Shown one piece after another: positions 34,433 through 43,169 of a stretch of 64,000 nucleotides of DNA. The stretch's first letter is position 1. Each line of letters opens with the position of its first letter. Under the pieces are notes generated by a model, which did not search any database, was not told the DNA's origin, and worked only from the letters and a program-made list of their open reading frames with translations. A program made the translations under genes and the position numbers. The stretch comes from Streptomyces aculeolatus (GTDB lineage Bacteria > Actinomycetota > Actinomycetes > Streptomycetales > Streptomycetaceae): NCBI RefSeq assembly GCF_020400605.1, contig NZ_JAINRD010000011.1:1-64000 (forward strand), written 5' to 3'.

Positions 34433-35341
34433 TCAGTATCCGAGCAGCCGTGACGGCGGGGCGACGAGGGTGCTCAGATAGTCCGCGTAGGAGACATCCG
34501 CCGGCATCGGCACGGTCGGTACGTCCGCGGGCATCCGGACCCAGGCGTCGGTGGACCAGTCGCGGCACAGCTCGGGCCAGTCCGGCACCCGGGGCCGGCC
34601 GTGCGGATGGGCGTACTCGCTGCGCATCGGGTCGGTGCGGCGCTGGTACCGCACGTCGATGGAGAGCCGGACCCGGTCGGTGGTGTTCGGTCCCCCGCCG
34701 TGCACCGTGAGGCTGTGGAAGATCACCGCGTCACCGAGCGCGTAGTCGGAGGTCCGCCACCGCGGATCCGCCGGATCGACCGGCAGGTAGACCGGCAGCG
34801 AGCGGGCGAGCGCGGGTTCGACGGGCAGGAAGCCGCCGCGGTGGGAGCCGGTGAGGACGCGCAGCCCTTGGCGCCGCGGCGTGCACGGGGTCAGGGGGAT
34901 CCACACGGTCAGCACGTCCGAGGCCACGTGGAGCTTGACGAAGTCCTGGTGCGCCCCGGTGCTGTAGCCCTCGTCGGGGCCGGTGGGCAGCGCGACACGG
35001 GCGATCTTGGCCGGGTGGCAGAACACCTCCTCCTCCAGCAGCCCTTCGACCACCTCGTGGACGGCCGGCGCATGGGCGAGGCGGTGCAGGCCCTCGATTC
35101 CCTGCAGGGAGTCGTACGCCTCGCGGAAGGCCGGCCGGGAGCGGTCGGACGGTACGGGCCCGGCGACCGTGTGCCCCGTCGGCTCGGCGAGCCAGCCGAG
35201 CGCGTGCAGCGCCCGCCGGATGTCCGCGTCGACCGACCGGACCTCGGCCGGATCCAGGAGCCCGGGGAGGTAGAGGTAGCCGTCGCGGCGCAGCCGCTCC
35301 TGGAGGGGGTCCGACAGCCCTGACCTGACCATGGCGTCCAT
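34433..35341 (-). CDS. PhyH-family Fe(II)/2-oxoglutarate dioxygenase
   Basis: The 302-residue protein fits the phytanoyl-CoA dioxygenase family. It has the iron-binding HxD in GAHQDFVKLH near residue 135, the distal His in FHSLTVHGGGPNTTD near residue 215, and an Arg soon after in RVRLSIDVRYQ for 2-oxoglutarate. The family typically hydroxylates or halogenates small molecules or amino acids; no halogenase change is seen, since the Asp is present. It is transcribed between the HAD and SDR genes. ATG at 35341 and 35332 are both possible starts. Confidence 0.88.
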   Translation of the reverse strand: MDAMVRSGLSDPLQERLRRDGYLYLPGLLDPAEVRSVDADIRRALHALGWLAEPTGHTVAGPVPSDRSRPAFREAYDSLQGIEGLHRLAHAPAVHEVVEGLLEEEVFCHPAKIARVALPTGPDEGYSTGAHQDFVKLHVASDVLTVWIPLTPCTPRRQGLRVLTGSHRGGFLPVEPALARSLPVYLPVDPADPRWRTSDYALGDAVIFHSLTVHGGGPNTTDRVRLSIDVRYQRRTDPMRSEYAHPHGRPRVPDWPELCRDWSTDAWVRMPADVPTVPMPADVSYADYLSTLVAPPSRLLGY

Positions 35342-35367
35342 CGTCGTCACACGCTCCGATCCGGCGG

Positions 35368-35772
35368 TCACGGCCGCGCCACGAGCCGGGCCACCCCGGC
35401 TCGGCACGCGTCCCACCGGCCGTCGCCGTACGGCACGGCCCGGTCGTCGACGTAGGCCGCGGCAGGCACCTTGCGGCTGGTCACGCGCAGCGGGGGAAAT
35501 CCGTGCTCGGCCAGCCAGCCGCGGATGGCCGCGGCGCCGGCCTCGGTTCCGGCCCGCGCGGAGACGACCACCGCCTCCACTCCCTGCCCCAGCAGCCATT
35601 CGACGAACTGCCGGGCGCCCGGCTCGGGCGCATCACACGGTTCGGGTCCGGTCCAGCCCGAGGTGTAGGAGTGCAGGACGCCGTCGAAGTCCAGCACCAC
35701 GACGATCCGGGAAGGTCCCGCGTCCACCGGACCCGCTGTTCCCCCCGTCTCCTCCGCTTCCACCAGGTCCAC
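35368..35772 (-). CDS. Small HAD-like hydrolase
   Basis: The 134-residue protein begins with the HAD motif VVVLDFDGVLHSYTSGW (DxDxxxH-type, Asp nucleophile) and has VVVSARAGTEAGAAAI (motif II) and AYVDDRAVPYGDG (motif IV). It is short, without a large cap domain, so it may act on phosphorylated small molecules or larger substrates. The GTG start was chosen because AGGAGG lies just upstream. It lies between the radical SAM and PhyH genes. Confidence 0.8.
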   Translation of the reverse strand: MDLVEAEETGGTAGPVDAGPSRIVVVLDFDGVLHSYTSGWTGPEPCDAPEPGARQFVEWLLGQGVEAVVVSARAGTEAGAAAIRGWLAEHGFPPLRVTSRKVPAAAYVDDRAVPYGDGRWDACRAGVARLVARP

Positions 35773-35810
35773 CGCGTTACCTCCTGACGATTCCGGCACA
35801 GCGTGCCCCT

Positions 35811-37235
35811 TCAGTCGTGGGCGGCCAGCGCGGCGGCGAAGGCCGCCCGGGCCTCGACGTGGCCGCCGCCCGCGTCGAGTGCCTCGAGTACGGCGTCGCG
35901 GACCTGCCGCGCGCGGGGGTCCCGCAGCTCCCAGGCGGGCACCGGCCACTCCTCGGCCAGCCACCCGGCCCGCTGGTACTGCTTCCACAGCGTGGTCCCC
36001 GGGTGCGCGAAGACCTCGCACAGGAACTGCCAGGAGCTTTCGTACCCGCACGCGTCGATCACGTTCAGCGTCTCCCGCAGCTCCTCCGCGGTGGTCGCCG
36101 GGTGGTAGGTCAGGATCCCGGGGATGACCTCGATGCCCAGCTCCTGCAGCCCGCCGACCCGGCGCCGCACGTACTCCACGTCATAGCGCTCCCCGTAGCG
36201 CTTGTTGTAGAAGGTGAGTTGCTCGCCGCTGCCGGTCTCGATACCGATGAACACCCGGTACAACCCCGCCTCGGCCAGCTCCCGGAACACGTCCGCGTCC
36301 GCCGAGTCGAGCCGGCAGTCCAGCATGAACGGGATGTTCACCTTCCGCTCCCGCAGCGTCCGTGCGAACCGGACGGCCCGCTCGTAGGACTCGGGCGTCT
36401 TCGCCACGAACAGATCGTCCACGATGGTCAGGTGGGGTATCCGGTAGTCGGCGATGAGCTGCTCGATCTCGTCGACCACCAGGTCGACCGAGCGTTCCCG
36501 GTAGCCCAGTTTCTTGTGCAGCAGCCCGGCGGTCTGCCCGGTCGTGCAGTAGGAGCACCGGTACGGGCAGCCGCGGGTGGTGTAGACGGTGGGGCTGACA
36601 CCGATGCGCATCACGTCGGGCAACTCGTCACGCGCGATCGGGGGCAGGGTGTCCAGGTCCAGCGGTTCGACGGGCGGGGGCTGCATCCGCACCTTCCCAC
36701 CGTCGTCCCGCCAGGCGATGCCCGGGATGGCAGCGAGCGATTCCGCTCCCGTCGCCGCGGCGACGGGCACGATCGTCGCCTCGCCCTCGCCGATCGCGAT
36801 GATGTCGAACTCCGGATAGTCGGAGAGGATGCGGTGGTAGTTGAGGGTGGCGAACTGGTGGCCGAGGACGATCTTGGCGTGCGGCCACCGCCGCCGGGCC
36901 CTCCGGGCGAGGTCGGCGTTCTCCTCGAAGACCTGGCAGGGGCCGGAGAACCCGATCAGGTCGACATCGATCTCCCGGCCCGCGGCCAGCATCGCCTCCC
37001 AGGTCTGGTCGACGAAGCGGTGGCATTCGGTCTGGCCGTTCACACTGCGCACCGGGATACCGGCACCGCGCAGCACGGCGACCAATGCCATGAGGCCGAG
37101 ATGCTCCCCCGGATAGGACTTGTACCAGTGCTCGTCGGTGAAGCTCAGCTCGTATTCGAAGTACGACATCTTCCCGCCGAGTCCCCGGCCTTCCAGTCCC
37201 GACAGGGAGGGCGGATTTACCAGAAGCACACCCAT
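35811..37235 (-). CDS. B12-binding-type radical SAM enzyme
   Basis: The 474-residue protein has an N-terminal cobalamin-binding-like domain (residues about 1-160, LGLMALVAVLRGAGIPV and IGFSGPCQVFEEN). A radical SAM core follows, with RGCPYRCSYCTTG (CxxxCxxC, 4Fe-4S) near residue 205, and a C-terminal domain. No DxHxxG is present in the B12 domain, which fits base-off binding. Such enzymes methylate unactivated carbon or catalyse rearrangements. It is the first gene of the minus-strand operon. I chose the ATG at 37235; one at 37274 lacks a ribosome site. Confidence 0.88.
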   Translation of the reverse strand: MGVLLVNPPSLSGLEGRGLGGKMSYFEYELSFTDEHWYKSYPGEHLGLMALVAVLRGAGIPVRSVNGQTECHRFVDQTWEAMLAAGREIDVDLIGFSGPCQVFEENADLARRARRRWPHAKIVLGHQFATLNYHRILSDYPEFDIIAIGEGEATIVPVAAATGAESLAAIPGIAWRDDGGKVRMQPPPVEPLDLDTLPPIARDELPDVMRIGVSPTVYTTRGCPYRCSYCTTGQTAGLLHKKLGYRERSVDLVVDEIEQLIADYRIPHLTIVDDLFVAKTPESYERAVRFARTLRERKVNIPFMLDCRLDSADADVFRELAEAGLYRVFIGIETGSGEQLTFYNKRYGERYDVEYVRRRVGGLQELGIEVIPGILTYHPATTAEELRETLNVIDACGYESSWQFLCEVFAHPGTTLWKQYQRAGWLAEEWPVPAWELRDPRARQVRDAVLEALDAGGGHVEARAAFAAALAAHD

Positions 37236-37705
37236 CGCGCTGATTACCGATCCTTTCCGTATGTCCTTGCGCATGCGCCGGCGCCGCGCGGCGGGACGGC
37301 ACGGGCCGACGGCGCCGACGGACCCCGCAGCGGGTGGGGACGGACCGCAAGGCGGTTCGGAGGGCGTTCGGAACACGGGCGTTGGCCCCGTGGTCATGCC
37401 CGCCCCGTCATCGTGAGCGGGTCACCGCTCCGGACGGGTCGGGGAAACGTACCACCGCTCCCCTTGGGGCAGAGCGTGAATTCGCGGCGGCCTCGGGGGC
37501 ACCCCTGACGTGACTCCCGCCGCGGGGGCAACGGTTACGGGCTGACCCTGAAATCGCAGGTCCTGCTGTAGTCAGAGCGCCGGGACCATGGCTAATGTCC
37601 TGCCCGAATTGCTCACCGGCGCACGAGCCGGAGGCACCCGGAAGGGGTTGTCCCGGCCTGCCGGTCAAGGATGTTCGTGCGTCTGATCCAGATGGGGAAG
37701 TGTCT
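37236..37705. other. Divergent intergenic region of the second biosynthetic half
   Basis: This 470-bp stretch separates the two divergent operons and must hold both promoters. A weak candidate for the plus strand is CTGACC (37542-37547) with TGTAGT (37567-37572), spaced 19 bp. A 32-codon frame at 37588-37686 with Gly-Gly and C-terminal Cys-rich GQGCSCV is seen, but it lacks a ribosome site and is unlikely to be real. No terminator or tRNA is seen. Confidence 0.5.
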
Positions 37706-38728
37706 ATGGCTGCTGGGCGCATTGTTCCTACTCGATCCTGGCGGCAGCCGGATTCCCATTTCATCGCCGCGATGACCAGCGAGTGGTATCGCGGCCTGGT
37801 CGAGCTGCAGCATTCGTTCACCGTCGCCACGCTCCATTTCTGGCAGGAGCGCGGGGCGAAGTGGGCGCACGCCCCGGTCACCACGGGGTCCATCTCCTCG
37901 CCCATGGGCCTGGGCAGCGACTCCTCACCCGTCGAGGTGGACCTGCACGGGGTGCCGACCTTTCTCGCCGACTCCATGCAGTTCGCGCTGGAGTACCTGT
38001 GCCGGCTCAGCGAGCCGGGAGCGTACTACCTGATGCCCTCGTTCCGCGGCGAGGCGGCCGACGCCACGCACCTGTGCCAGTTCCAGCACAGCGAGGCGGA
38101 GATACCGGGCCGGCTCGACGACGTCATCGCGGTCGTGGAGGAGTACGTCCGGTACCTCACCGGATGGCTGCACACCCACCACGCCGGCCTGCTGGCGCGC
38201 ATGGCCGGGGACGTGTCGCACATCGAGGACCTGGTCGGCCGGTCGTCCGCCTTCGCCCGTCTCACGTTCGACGAAGCGGTGTCGGTGGTGCCGGAGCCCG
38301 ACGGCGTCCATGCCGACGACATGGGCCGGTGGCGGTCGCTGACCCGGGCCGGAGAGCGGCGCCTGCTCGACCGGGTCGGGCCCTTCGTCTGGGTGACCCA
38401 CTGGGACCACCTCGCGGTGCCGTTCTACCAGGCCGTCGACGACAGCGGTCGCCGCGCGCTCAGTGGGGACCTGCTGTTCGGCCCGGGTGAGGTGGTGGGC
38501 GCCGGGGAGCGGCATGTCACCGGGGACGAGGTGCGCCGGGCGCTGAAGACGCACGACGTGCCGGTGGACAGCTACGAGTGGTACGTCACGATGAAGGACT
38601 CGGCGCCCCTGCGGACAGCCGGGTTCGGGATGGGCGTCGAGCGCTACTTCATGTGGCTGCTCCGTGCCGACGACATCCGCGACTTCCAGGTCTTCCCGCG
38701 CGAGAACGGCCGCAACATCGTCCCCTAG
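37706..38728 (+). CDS. AsnRS-like class II ligase without anticodon domain
   Basis: The 340-residue protein is the catalytic core of an asparaginyl/aspartyl-tRNA synthetase without its N-terminal OB-fold anticodon domain. Motif 2 is intact (SFRGE at 112-116 and HSEAEI at 128-133), and motif 3 is intact (GMGVERYFMW at 308-317, with ER). Such truncated paralogues act as amide ligases, for example archaeal asparagine synthetase related to AsnRS. I infer it activates Asp, Asn or a related acid and transfers it to an amine or carrier. GGGGAAG precedes the ATG. It starts the plus-strand operon. Confidence 0.85.
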   Translation: MAAGRIVPTRSWRQPDSHFIAAMTSEWYRGLVELQHSFTVATLHFWQERGAKWAHAPVTTGSISSPMGLGSDSSPVEVDLHGVPTFLADSMQFALEYLCRLSEPGAYYLMPSFRGEAADATHLCQFQHSEAEIPGRLDDVIAVVEEYVRYLTGWLHTHHAGLLARMAGDVSHIEDLVGRSSAFARLTFDEAVSVVPEPDGVHADDMGRWRSLTRAGERRLLDRVGPFVWVTHWDHLAVPFYQAVDDSGRRALSGDLLFGPGEVVGAGERHVTGDEVRRALKTHDVPVDSYEWYVTMKDSAPLRTAGFGMGVERYFMWLLRADDIRDFQVFPRENGRNIVP

Positions 38729-38799
38729 CGCCGCTGCCGCGCCGCGCCGCGAGTACCGAACCGACCACAGCCCACCGGACCACAGCGAACGAGGTTGCC

Positions 38800-39648
38800 A
38801 TGCCGCTGATGTCGAATTCCGAGTTCGAGACCTTCTTCCAGCCCTATGCCCGCAACGTGGAGGGGTTCTACGAGGCCGCGTACTGGCGGCTCTCGGACGA
38901 GCTGATCAAGGAGCTGGTACGGCGCCACCTGGGCCTGACGCCCGGGGCACGGCTGCTCGACGCCGGCGGCGGCACCGGGCGGTGGGGGCTGTGGTACTCC
39001 CAGGCCCTCGACGTGGACGTGACCGTCGCCGACAAGTCGTCGCACATGCTCGCCACGGCGGAGCAGCTCGTCAGGGCCGCGGCGCCGCGCCGCGAACCCC
39101 GCCTCGTGCAGTGCGACCTGCACGACGCCCCGGAGCTGGCGGACGAGGCGTTCGACGGCATCGTCAGCACGTACGGGGTGCTGAGTTTCCTGGAGGACCC
39201 GGCCGCGGTGTTCCGCACCCTGCACCGGGTACTGAGGCCGGGCGGGCGCGCTCTGCTGATGAGCCACTCGCTGTCCAACGCCCTGGCGTCGAAGGCGAAC
39301 CGGGACGGGGCCCCGGCGCGGGAGCTGGCCGAACTCCTCGACACCCGCACCGTCAAGTGGTCCGACCACGTGCCCCGGCTCCGCGTCTTCTCGGCCCAGG
39401 ACCTGAGGGAGCTGGCCGCCGACGCCGGATTCGCCGTCCGCGGCGTCTTCGGGGTGACGGCGGTGGTGCAGCCCGGTCCGGAGGACTTCGGTTACCCGTA
39501 CACCGAGATCAGCGACATCTCGCGCCGGCTGGAGGACCCGGAGTACTTCGACACGGCCCTCCGCCTCGAACTCGCCGCGTCGGAGCAACCGGAATGGGCC
39601 GAGCGCGGCACCAACCTCATGCTCTACGCCGAGCGCCTGGAGAGCTGA
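38800..39648 (+). CDS. Class I SAM-dependent methyltransferase (first)
   Basis: The 282-residue protein has the Rossmann methyltransferase motif LLDAGGGTGRWGLWYSQAL near residue 50 and VLRPGGRALLMSHSL near residue 155. It would methylate the biosynthetic intermediate on N, O or C. GAGGTT precedes the ATG. Its stop overlaps the second methyltransferase start by one base. The substrate is unknown. Confidence 0.88.
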   Translation: MPLMSNSEFETFFQPYARNVEGFYEAAYWRLSDELIKELVRRHLGLTPGARLLDAGGGTGRWGLWYSQALDVDVTVADKSSHMLATAEQLVRAAAPRREPRLVQCDLHDAPELADEAFDGIVSTYGVLSFLEDPAAVFRTLHRVLRPGGRALLMSHSLSNALASKANRDGAPARELAELLDTRTVKWSDHVPRLRVFSAQDLRELAADAGFAVRGVFGVTAVVQPGPEDFGYPYTEISDISRRLEDPEYFDTALRLELAASEQPEWAERGTNLMLYAERLES

Positions 39649-40400
39649 TGGGACAGCAGACCGCAGCGGTCCCGTACGACATGTTCGCCCCCGTCTACGA
39701 CCGCTGGACCGCGGGCGACCACTACGAGCGCTGGGCGGAGTTCATCGCCGCCCGGTTGCCCGCTCTCGACGCACCCGCGCAGGTGCTGGACCTGTGCTGC
39801 GGCACCGGCAGGCTCTCGCTGCTGCTGCGGGAGCGGGGCTGCCTGGTGACCGGCGTGGACCGGTCCCCCGCCATGCTGGCGCAGGCGGCCCGGCGCCTGG
39901 GCCCGGACACCCCGCTGCTCCGGGCCGATCTGCGGCAGATGTCGCTGCCCCGCAGCTACGACGCCGCCGTCTGCACCTTCGACAGCCTCAACTACCTGGT
40001 GGACGACGGTGATCTGGAGTCCGCCCTGACGGGCACCGCGCGTGCGCTCCGCCCCGGCGGAGTGCTCGTCTTCGACGTCAACACCCGGCACAAGCTGGAG
40101 AACGTGTTCGGCGACAGCCACTACGGCGACGACCTCGGGGACTTCGCGTACGTCTGGCGGAACAGCCACGACCGCGCCACGCGTCGGACGACCTTCAGGA
40201 TCACGCTGTTCCGGCGGCGCGAGGACGGTGCCTTCACCCGCCAGGACGAGCGGCATGTGCAGCGCTGGTTCACCCACGCGGAGATCGAGGCGGCGGCCGC
40301 GGCGGCGGGGTTGCGGGTGGACGACGTACGCGACGACTACGGCGACGGCGAGCCGGGGGCGGGCAGCATGCGGGAGACCTGGGTGCTGCGCAGGTCATGA
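39648..40400 (+). CDS. Class I SAM-dependent methyltransferase (second)
   Basis: The 250-residue protein has VLDLCCGTGRLSLLLRERG near residue 45, an acidic VDRSPAM ribose-binding turn and ALRPGGVLVFDVNTRHKL. It is distinct from its upstream neighbour, so the pair probably acts at two positions or steps. Its ATG and stop overlap neighbours by 1 and 4 nt, so it sits inside a tightly coupled operon. Confidence 0.88.
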   Translation: MGQQTAAVPYDMFAPVYDRWTAGDHYERWAEFIAARLPALDAPAQVLDLCCGTGRLSLLLRERGCLVTGVDRSPAMLAQAARRLGPDTPLLRADLRQMSLPRSYDAAVCTFDSLNYLVDDGDLESALTGTARALRPGGVLVFDVNTRHKLENVFGDSHYGDDLGDFAYVWRNSHDRATRRTTFRITLFRRREDGAFTRQDERHVQRWFTHAEIEAAAAAAGLRVDDVRDDYGDGEPGAGSMRETWVLRRS

Positions 40401-41446
40401 GCAGCCGGGTGACCAGTGACAACCACCGGTGCGCCGGCTGCGCGGGCGTGCCCGCGCTGCCGCCGCGGCTCGCCCCGGGCGACACCCTCGTGGTGTGCAC
40501 GCCCTCGGGCCCCGGCGCGCCGATCGCCGCCGAGCGCTTCGCCCGCGGAGTGCGGTGGCTGGAGCGGGCGGGCTTCGACGTCCGCGTCGGCGGGCAGGCG
40601 CATGCCACGGGGTACGCCGCGGGCTCCGCCCGGGAACGGGCCGAGGAGCTGAACACGGCGCTGCGCGACCCGGAGGTGCGCGGGATCGTCACCGCCATCG
40701 GCGGATACAACGCCAACGGCGTGCTGCCGTACCTGGATTTCGCGGCGCTGGCCGACCGGCCGCGCGTCCTGCTGGGGTACAGCGACGTGACGGCGCTGCT
40801 GCTGGCGGCGTACGCGTGCAGCAACGTGGTCACCTTCCACGGGCCGACGCTCATGCCCGAACTCGCCGAGTACCCGGCGCCGCTGCCCTACACCGAGGCG
40901 TCGCTGCTCGGCACCCTGTGCCGGCCGGATCCGCCCGGCGGGCTGACCGCGCCACCGGACTGGACGGAGGAGTTGCTGCGCTGGGACTCCGAGGACGTGC
41001 GGCCCCGCCGGATGCGGGAGCACCCCGGCTGGCGGTGGCTCAGCGGCGGAACGGGCACCGGCCGCCTCGTCGGCGGCAACCTCGACACCCTGTGCGCATT
41101 GCTCGGTACGCCCTACGCCCCCTGCCTGCGCGGCGCGGTGCTGTTCTGGGAGAGCTGCGCCGAGTCCATCGCCGTGATCGACCGGGGGCTGTGCCAGCTC
41201 GACGCCGCCGGCGGGACCGCCGGGCTGGCCGGGATGGTGGTCGGGCGGTCCTTCCGGAAGGGCGAGGAGTTCGAGCGCGACCTCCGGGCGCTGGTCGCCG
41301 AGCGGTACGCGGGCCGCGGGTTCCCGGTCCTCGCCGGAGTCGACATCGGCCACACCGATCCGATGCTCACGCTGCCGATCGGGGTCCGGGCCCGGCTCGA
41401 CTCCGGCAGCTCGGCCTTCGAGGTGACGGACCGTGCTGTTCGGTAG
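40397..41446 (+). CDS. S66 peptidase, closest in style to MccF (microcin C immunity)
   Basis: The 349-residue protein shows the S66 triad: Ser129 in LLGYSDVTALL, Glu252 in LFWESCAES and His319 in VDIGHTDPM. The region WTEELLRWDSEDVRPRRMRE plus GWRWL and GGNLDTLCALLGTPYAP follows the MccF group, which hydrolyses aminoacyl-nucleotides, more than LD-carboxypeptidase A. MccF gives self-immunity to microcin C; a similar immunity or processing role is inferred. N-terminal Cys12 and Cys15 form a short extra motif. It overlaps the methyltransferase by 4 nt. Confidence 0.82.
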   Translation: MSSRVTSDNHRCAGCAGVPALPPRLAPGDTLVVCTPSGPGAPIAAERFARGVRWLERAGFDVRVGGQAHATGYAAGSARERAEELNTALRDPEVRGIVTAIGGYNANGVLPYLDFAALADRPRVLLGYSDVTALLLAAYACSNVVTFHGPTLMPELAEYPAPLPYTEASLLGTLCRPDPPGGLTAPPDWTEELLRWDSEDVRPRRMREHPGWRWLSGGTGTGRLVGGNLDTLCALLGTPYAPCLRGAVLFWESCAESIAVIDRGLCQLDAAGGTAGLAGMVVGRSFRKGEEFERDLRALVAERYAGRGFPVLAGVDIGHTDPMLTLPIGVRARLDSGSSAFEVTDRAVR

Positions 41447-41864
41447 CGGCCGGGCCGGGCGGGTGGCGGCGGCACTGGACGCCGCCGGTTACCGCCGCCT
41501 CCTCGACCTGCCGGCAGTGCCCGTGAACAACGCCTGCGGCCTGCGCTACGACGTGACCGTGCCGGTGCACCCCGGGCCGGCGGACTGGTACCTGCGCTCC
41601 TTCGGCGTGCAGTTCGACCTGGTCAGCAAGCGGTGGCTGCGGCAGGGCCGGCTGTGGTACTCGCTCGGCTGGGGGCTGGCGGGCCGGGCGGAGGTGGCGG
41701 AGTTGCTGCTCGTGCAGGCATGGCCCCGCGCGTCCGGGCACCTGCCGGACCAGGTGGCCGGCGTGCGCCCGCTCGCCCACCGCTGGCTCAGCGACACCGG
41801 GGCGGACGGCTGCGTCCGCGTGGCCGCGGTGCTCGACAGCGCCGACGGGGCCGCCGATGACTGA
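41433..41864 (+). CDS. Unknown 143-residue protein in the biosynthetic operon
   Basis: I do not recognise this protein. It is overlapped 14 nt by the S66 gene and overlaps the ProRS-like gene by 8 nt. It has a few marked stretches (PAVPVNNACGLRYDVTVPVH, DWYLRSFGVQFDL, GRLWYSLGWGLAGR) and no obvious membrane segment. Its tight coupling between the S66 peptidase and the ProRS-like ligase suggests a partner of one of them. A GTG start follows GAGGTGACGG at good spacing. Confidence 0.75.
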   Translation: MLFGSGRAGRVAAALDAAGYRRLLDLPAVPVNNACGLRYDVTVPVHPGPADWYLRSFGVQFDLVSKRWLRQGRLWYSLGWGLAGRAEVAELLLVQAWPRASGHLPDQVAGVRPLAHRWLSDTGADGCVRVAAVLDSADGAADD

Positions 41865-43110
41865 CCAGGGCTACGTGCGGGCGCTGGAGCGGGCCCGGTT
41901 CATCATGGGGCCGCCGCGGATCAAGGGAATGGTCGTCTGGTCCGACGCCGGGCTGCAGTCGGTACGGCTGCTGGTCGACGCGTTCGTCTCGCTGGTCGGT
42001 GAACGGCATCAGGCCACCGTGCTGGAGCACGGCTTCCTTGCCGACGGACCCGCGTACCGGGAGGTCTTCGGCGGCTACGCCAACGTCTACGAGGTCGCCG
42101 CCGACCTCGGGATCCACCACGAGTCGCTGCTGCGGCCGGACAACCTGGTGACCACGCTGCAGCGGATGCGGACGGCCGGCACGGACGTGCCGTACATCGC
42201 GGTGGGCGGGTTGCTGCGCCGGTTCGACGGGCGGACGCCGCCGCTGTTCCGGGACCGGTTCATCTGGCCGGCCGTCCAGCTCACCCAGCGCGTCCGGCCC
42301 GACCGTGCCGTCGAGACCCTGGACTTCTACCGGGTGGTGGTGGAACGGCTGCTCGCTCTCGCCGGCCTCCCGGCGCTCACCGTGCGGACCCCGGCCCTCG
42401 CCGACTACGGACGGGTGACCTACCTCGTCATCAGCGCGCTGCCGAACGGCAGGCCCACCGTGCTCGCCACGCTCTACCTCCTGGCCGACGGCCTGCGCCA
42501 CGCGCTCGGCGAGGAACTGGACATCGTCGACGTCGGTCTCACCGGCAAGGTGCTGGCGACCGTCGCGATGCTGCACCGCGACAGCCGCGGCCTGGTGCTG
42601 CCCGCCGCGTTGGCGCCGGTCCAGCTCTCGGTGATCCGCGGTCCGCGGACCGAGCCGGCGCCGGCGGCGCGCTGGCTCGACGCGCTCGGCGAGCGGGGCA
42701 TCCGCGTCCGCACCGGTCCGGTCGCGCCGACCCGCTCCAGGCGGGACCGGACCGAACGCGGCTGGCACGCGCTGGGGGTGCCCCTGGTCGTCGGGCTGGA
42801 CCGGCACCGTACCGGCGAGGTGATCCGGGCCGTGCGGCGTCCGCTGACCCGCACCCCGCTGGCGGAGCTGCCGGGCCCGGATGACGTGTGCGGCGACCTG
42901 GCGCGGCACGACGGCCGGCTGCTGCGCGCCGGCCGCGCCACGCTCCGCAGCAGCCTTGACGCGGGTGGCAACGTGCGCGCCGCCTGCCCCGCGTGCGCCG
43001 AGAGCCTCGCCGTGTTCGGGACGGTGGTCCCCGCTCGGCGGGCCCCCTGCGCGACCTGCCCGGCCATGGGGGACGTGGTGTTCGTCAGCGATGAGGGCCG
43101 GTTCTACTGA
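41857..43110 (+). CDS. Archaeal/eukaryotic-type prolyl-tRNA synthetase paralogue
   Basis: The 417-residue protein follows the archaeal-type ProRS plan. It has an N-terminal segment RALERARFIMGPPRIKGM, motif 2-like LLRRFDGRTPPLFRDRF (near 119-135) and a motif 3 region LTGKVLATVAMLHRDSRGL (228-246). The anticodon-domain-like LSVIRGP follows, and it ends in four Cys (CPAC and CATC) and GRFY, as in the archaeal C-terminal zinc domain. Motif 3 Arg is replaced by Lys231, and LRPTSE is LRPDNL, so normal tRNA-Pro charging is doubtful. It may activate another acid or be a target-type self-resistance copy. Confidence 0.85.
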   Translation: MTDQGYVRALERARFIMGPPRIKGMVVWSDAGLQSVRLLVDAFVSLVGERHQATVLEHGFLADGPAYREVFGGYANVYEVAADLGIHHESLLRPDNLVTTLQRMRTAGTDVPYIAVGGLLRRFDGRTPPLFRDRFIWPAVQLTQRVRPDRAVETLDFYRVVVERLLALAGLPALTVRTPALADYGRVTYLVISALPNGRPTVLATLYLLADGLRHALGEELDIVDVGLTGKVLATVAMLHRDSRGLVLPAALAPVQLSVIRGPRTEPAPAARWLDALGERGIRVRTGPVAPTRSRRDRTERGWHALGVPLVVGLDRHRTGEVIRAVRRPLTRTPLAELPGPDDVCGDLARHDGRLLRAGRATLRSSLDAGGNVRAACPACAESLAVFGTVVPARRAPCATCPAMGDVVFVSDEGRFY

Positions 43111-43169
43111 GACTTCACCATCAACGCGCGTGCCCGGGGCGGCACCGATCCAACGCGGAGGGATCTCCC

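Noticed and set aside
37588..37686. 32-codon frame with Gly-Gly and a C-terminal GCSCV, a possible second precursor peptide
   Set aside because: There is no ribosome site, no acidic leader and no nearby exporter of its own; chance frames of this size are common in GC-rich DNA.
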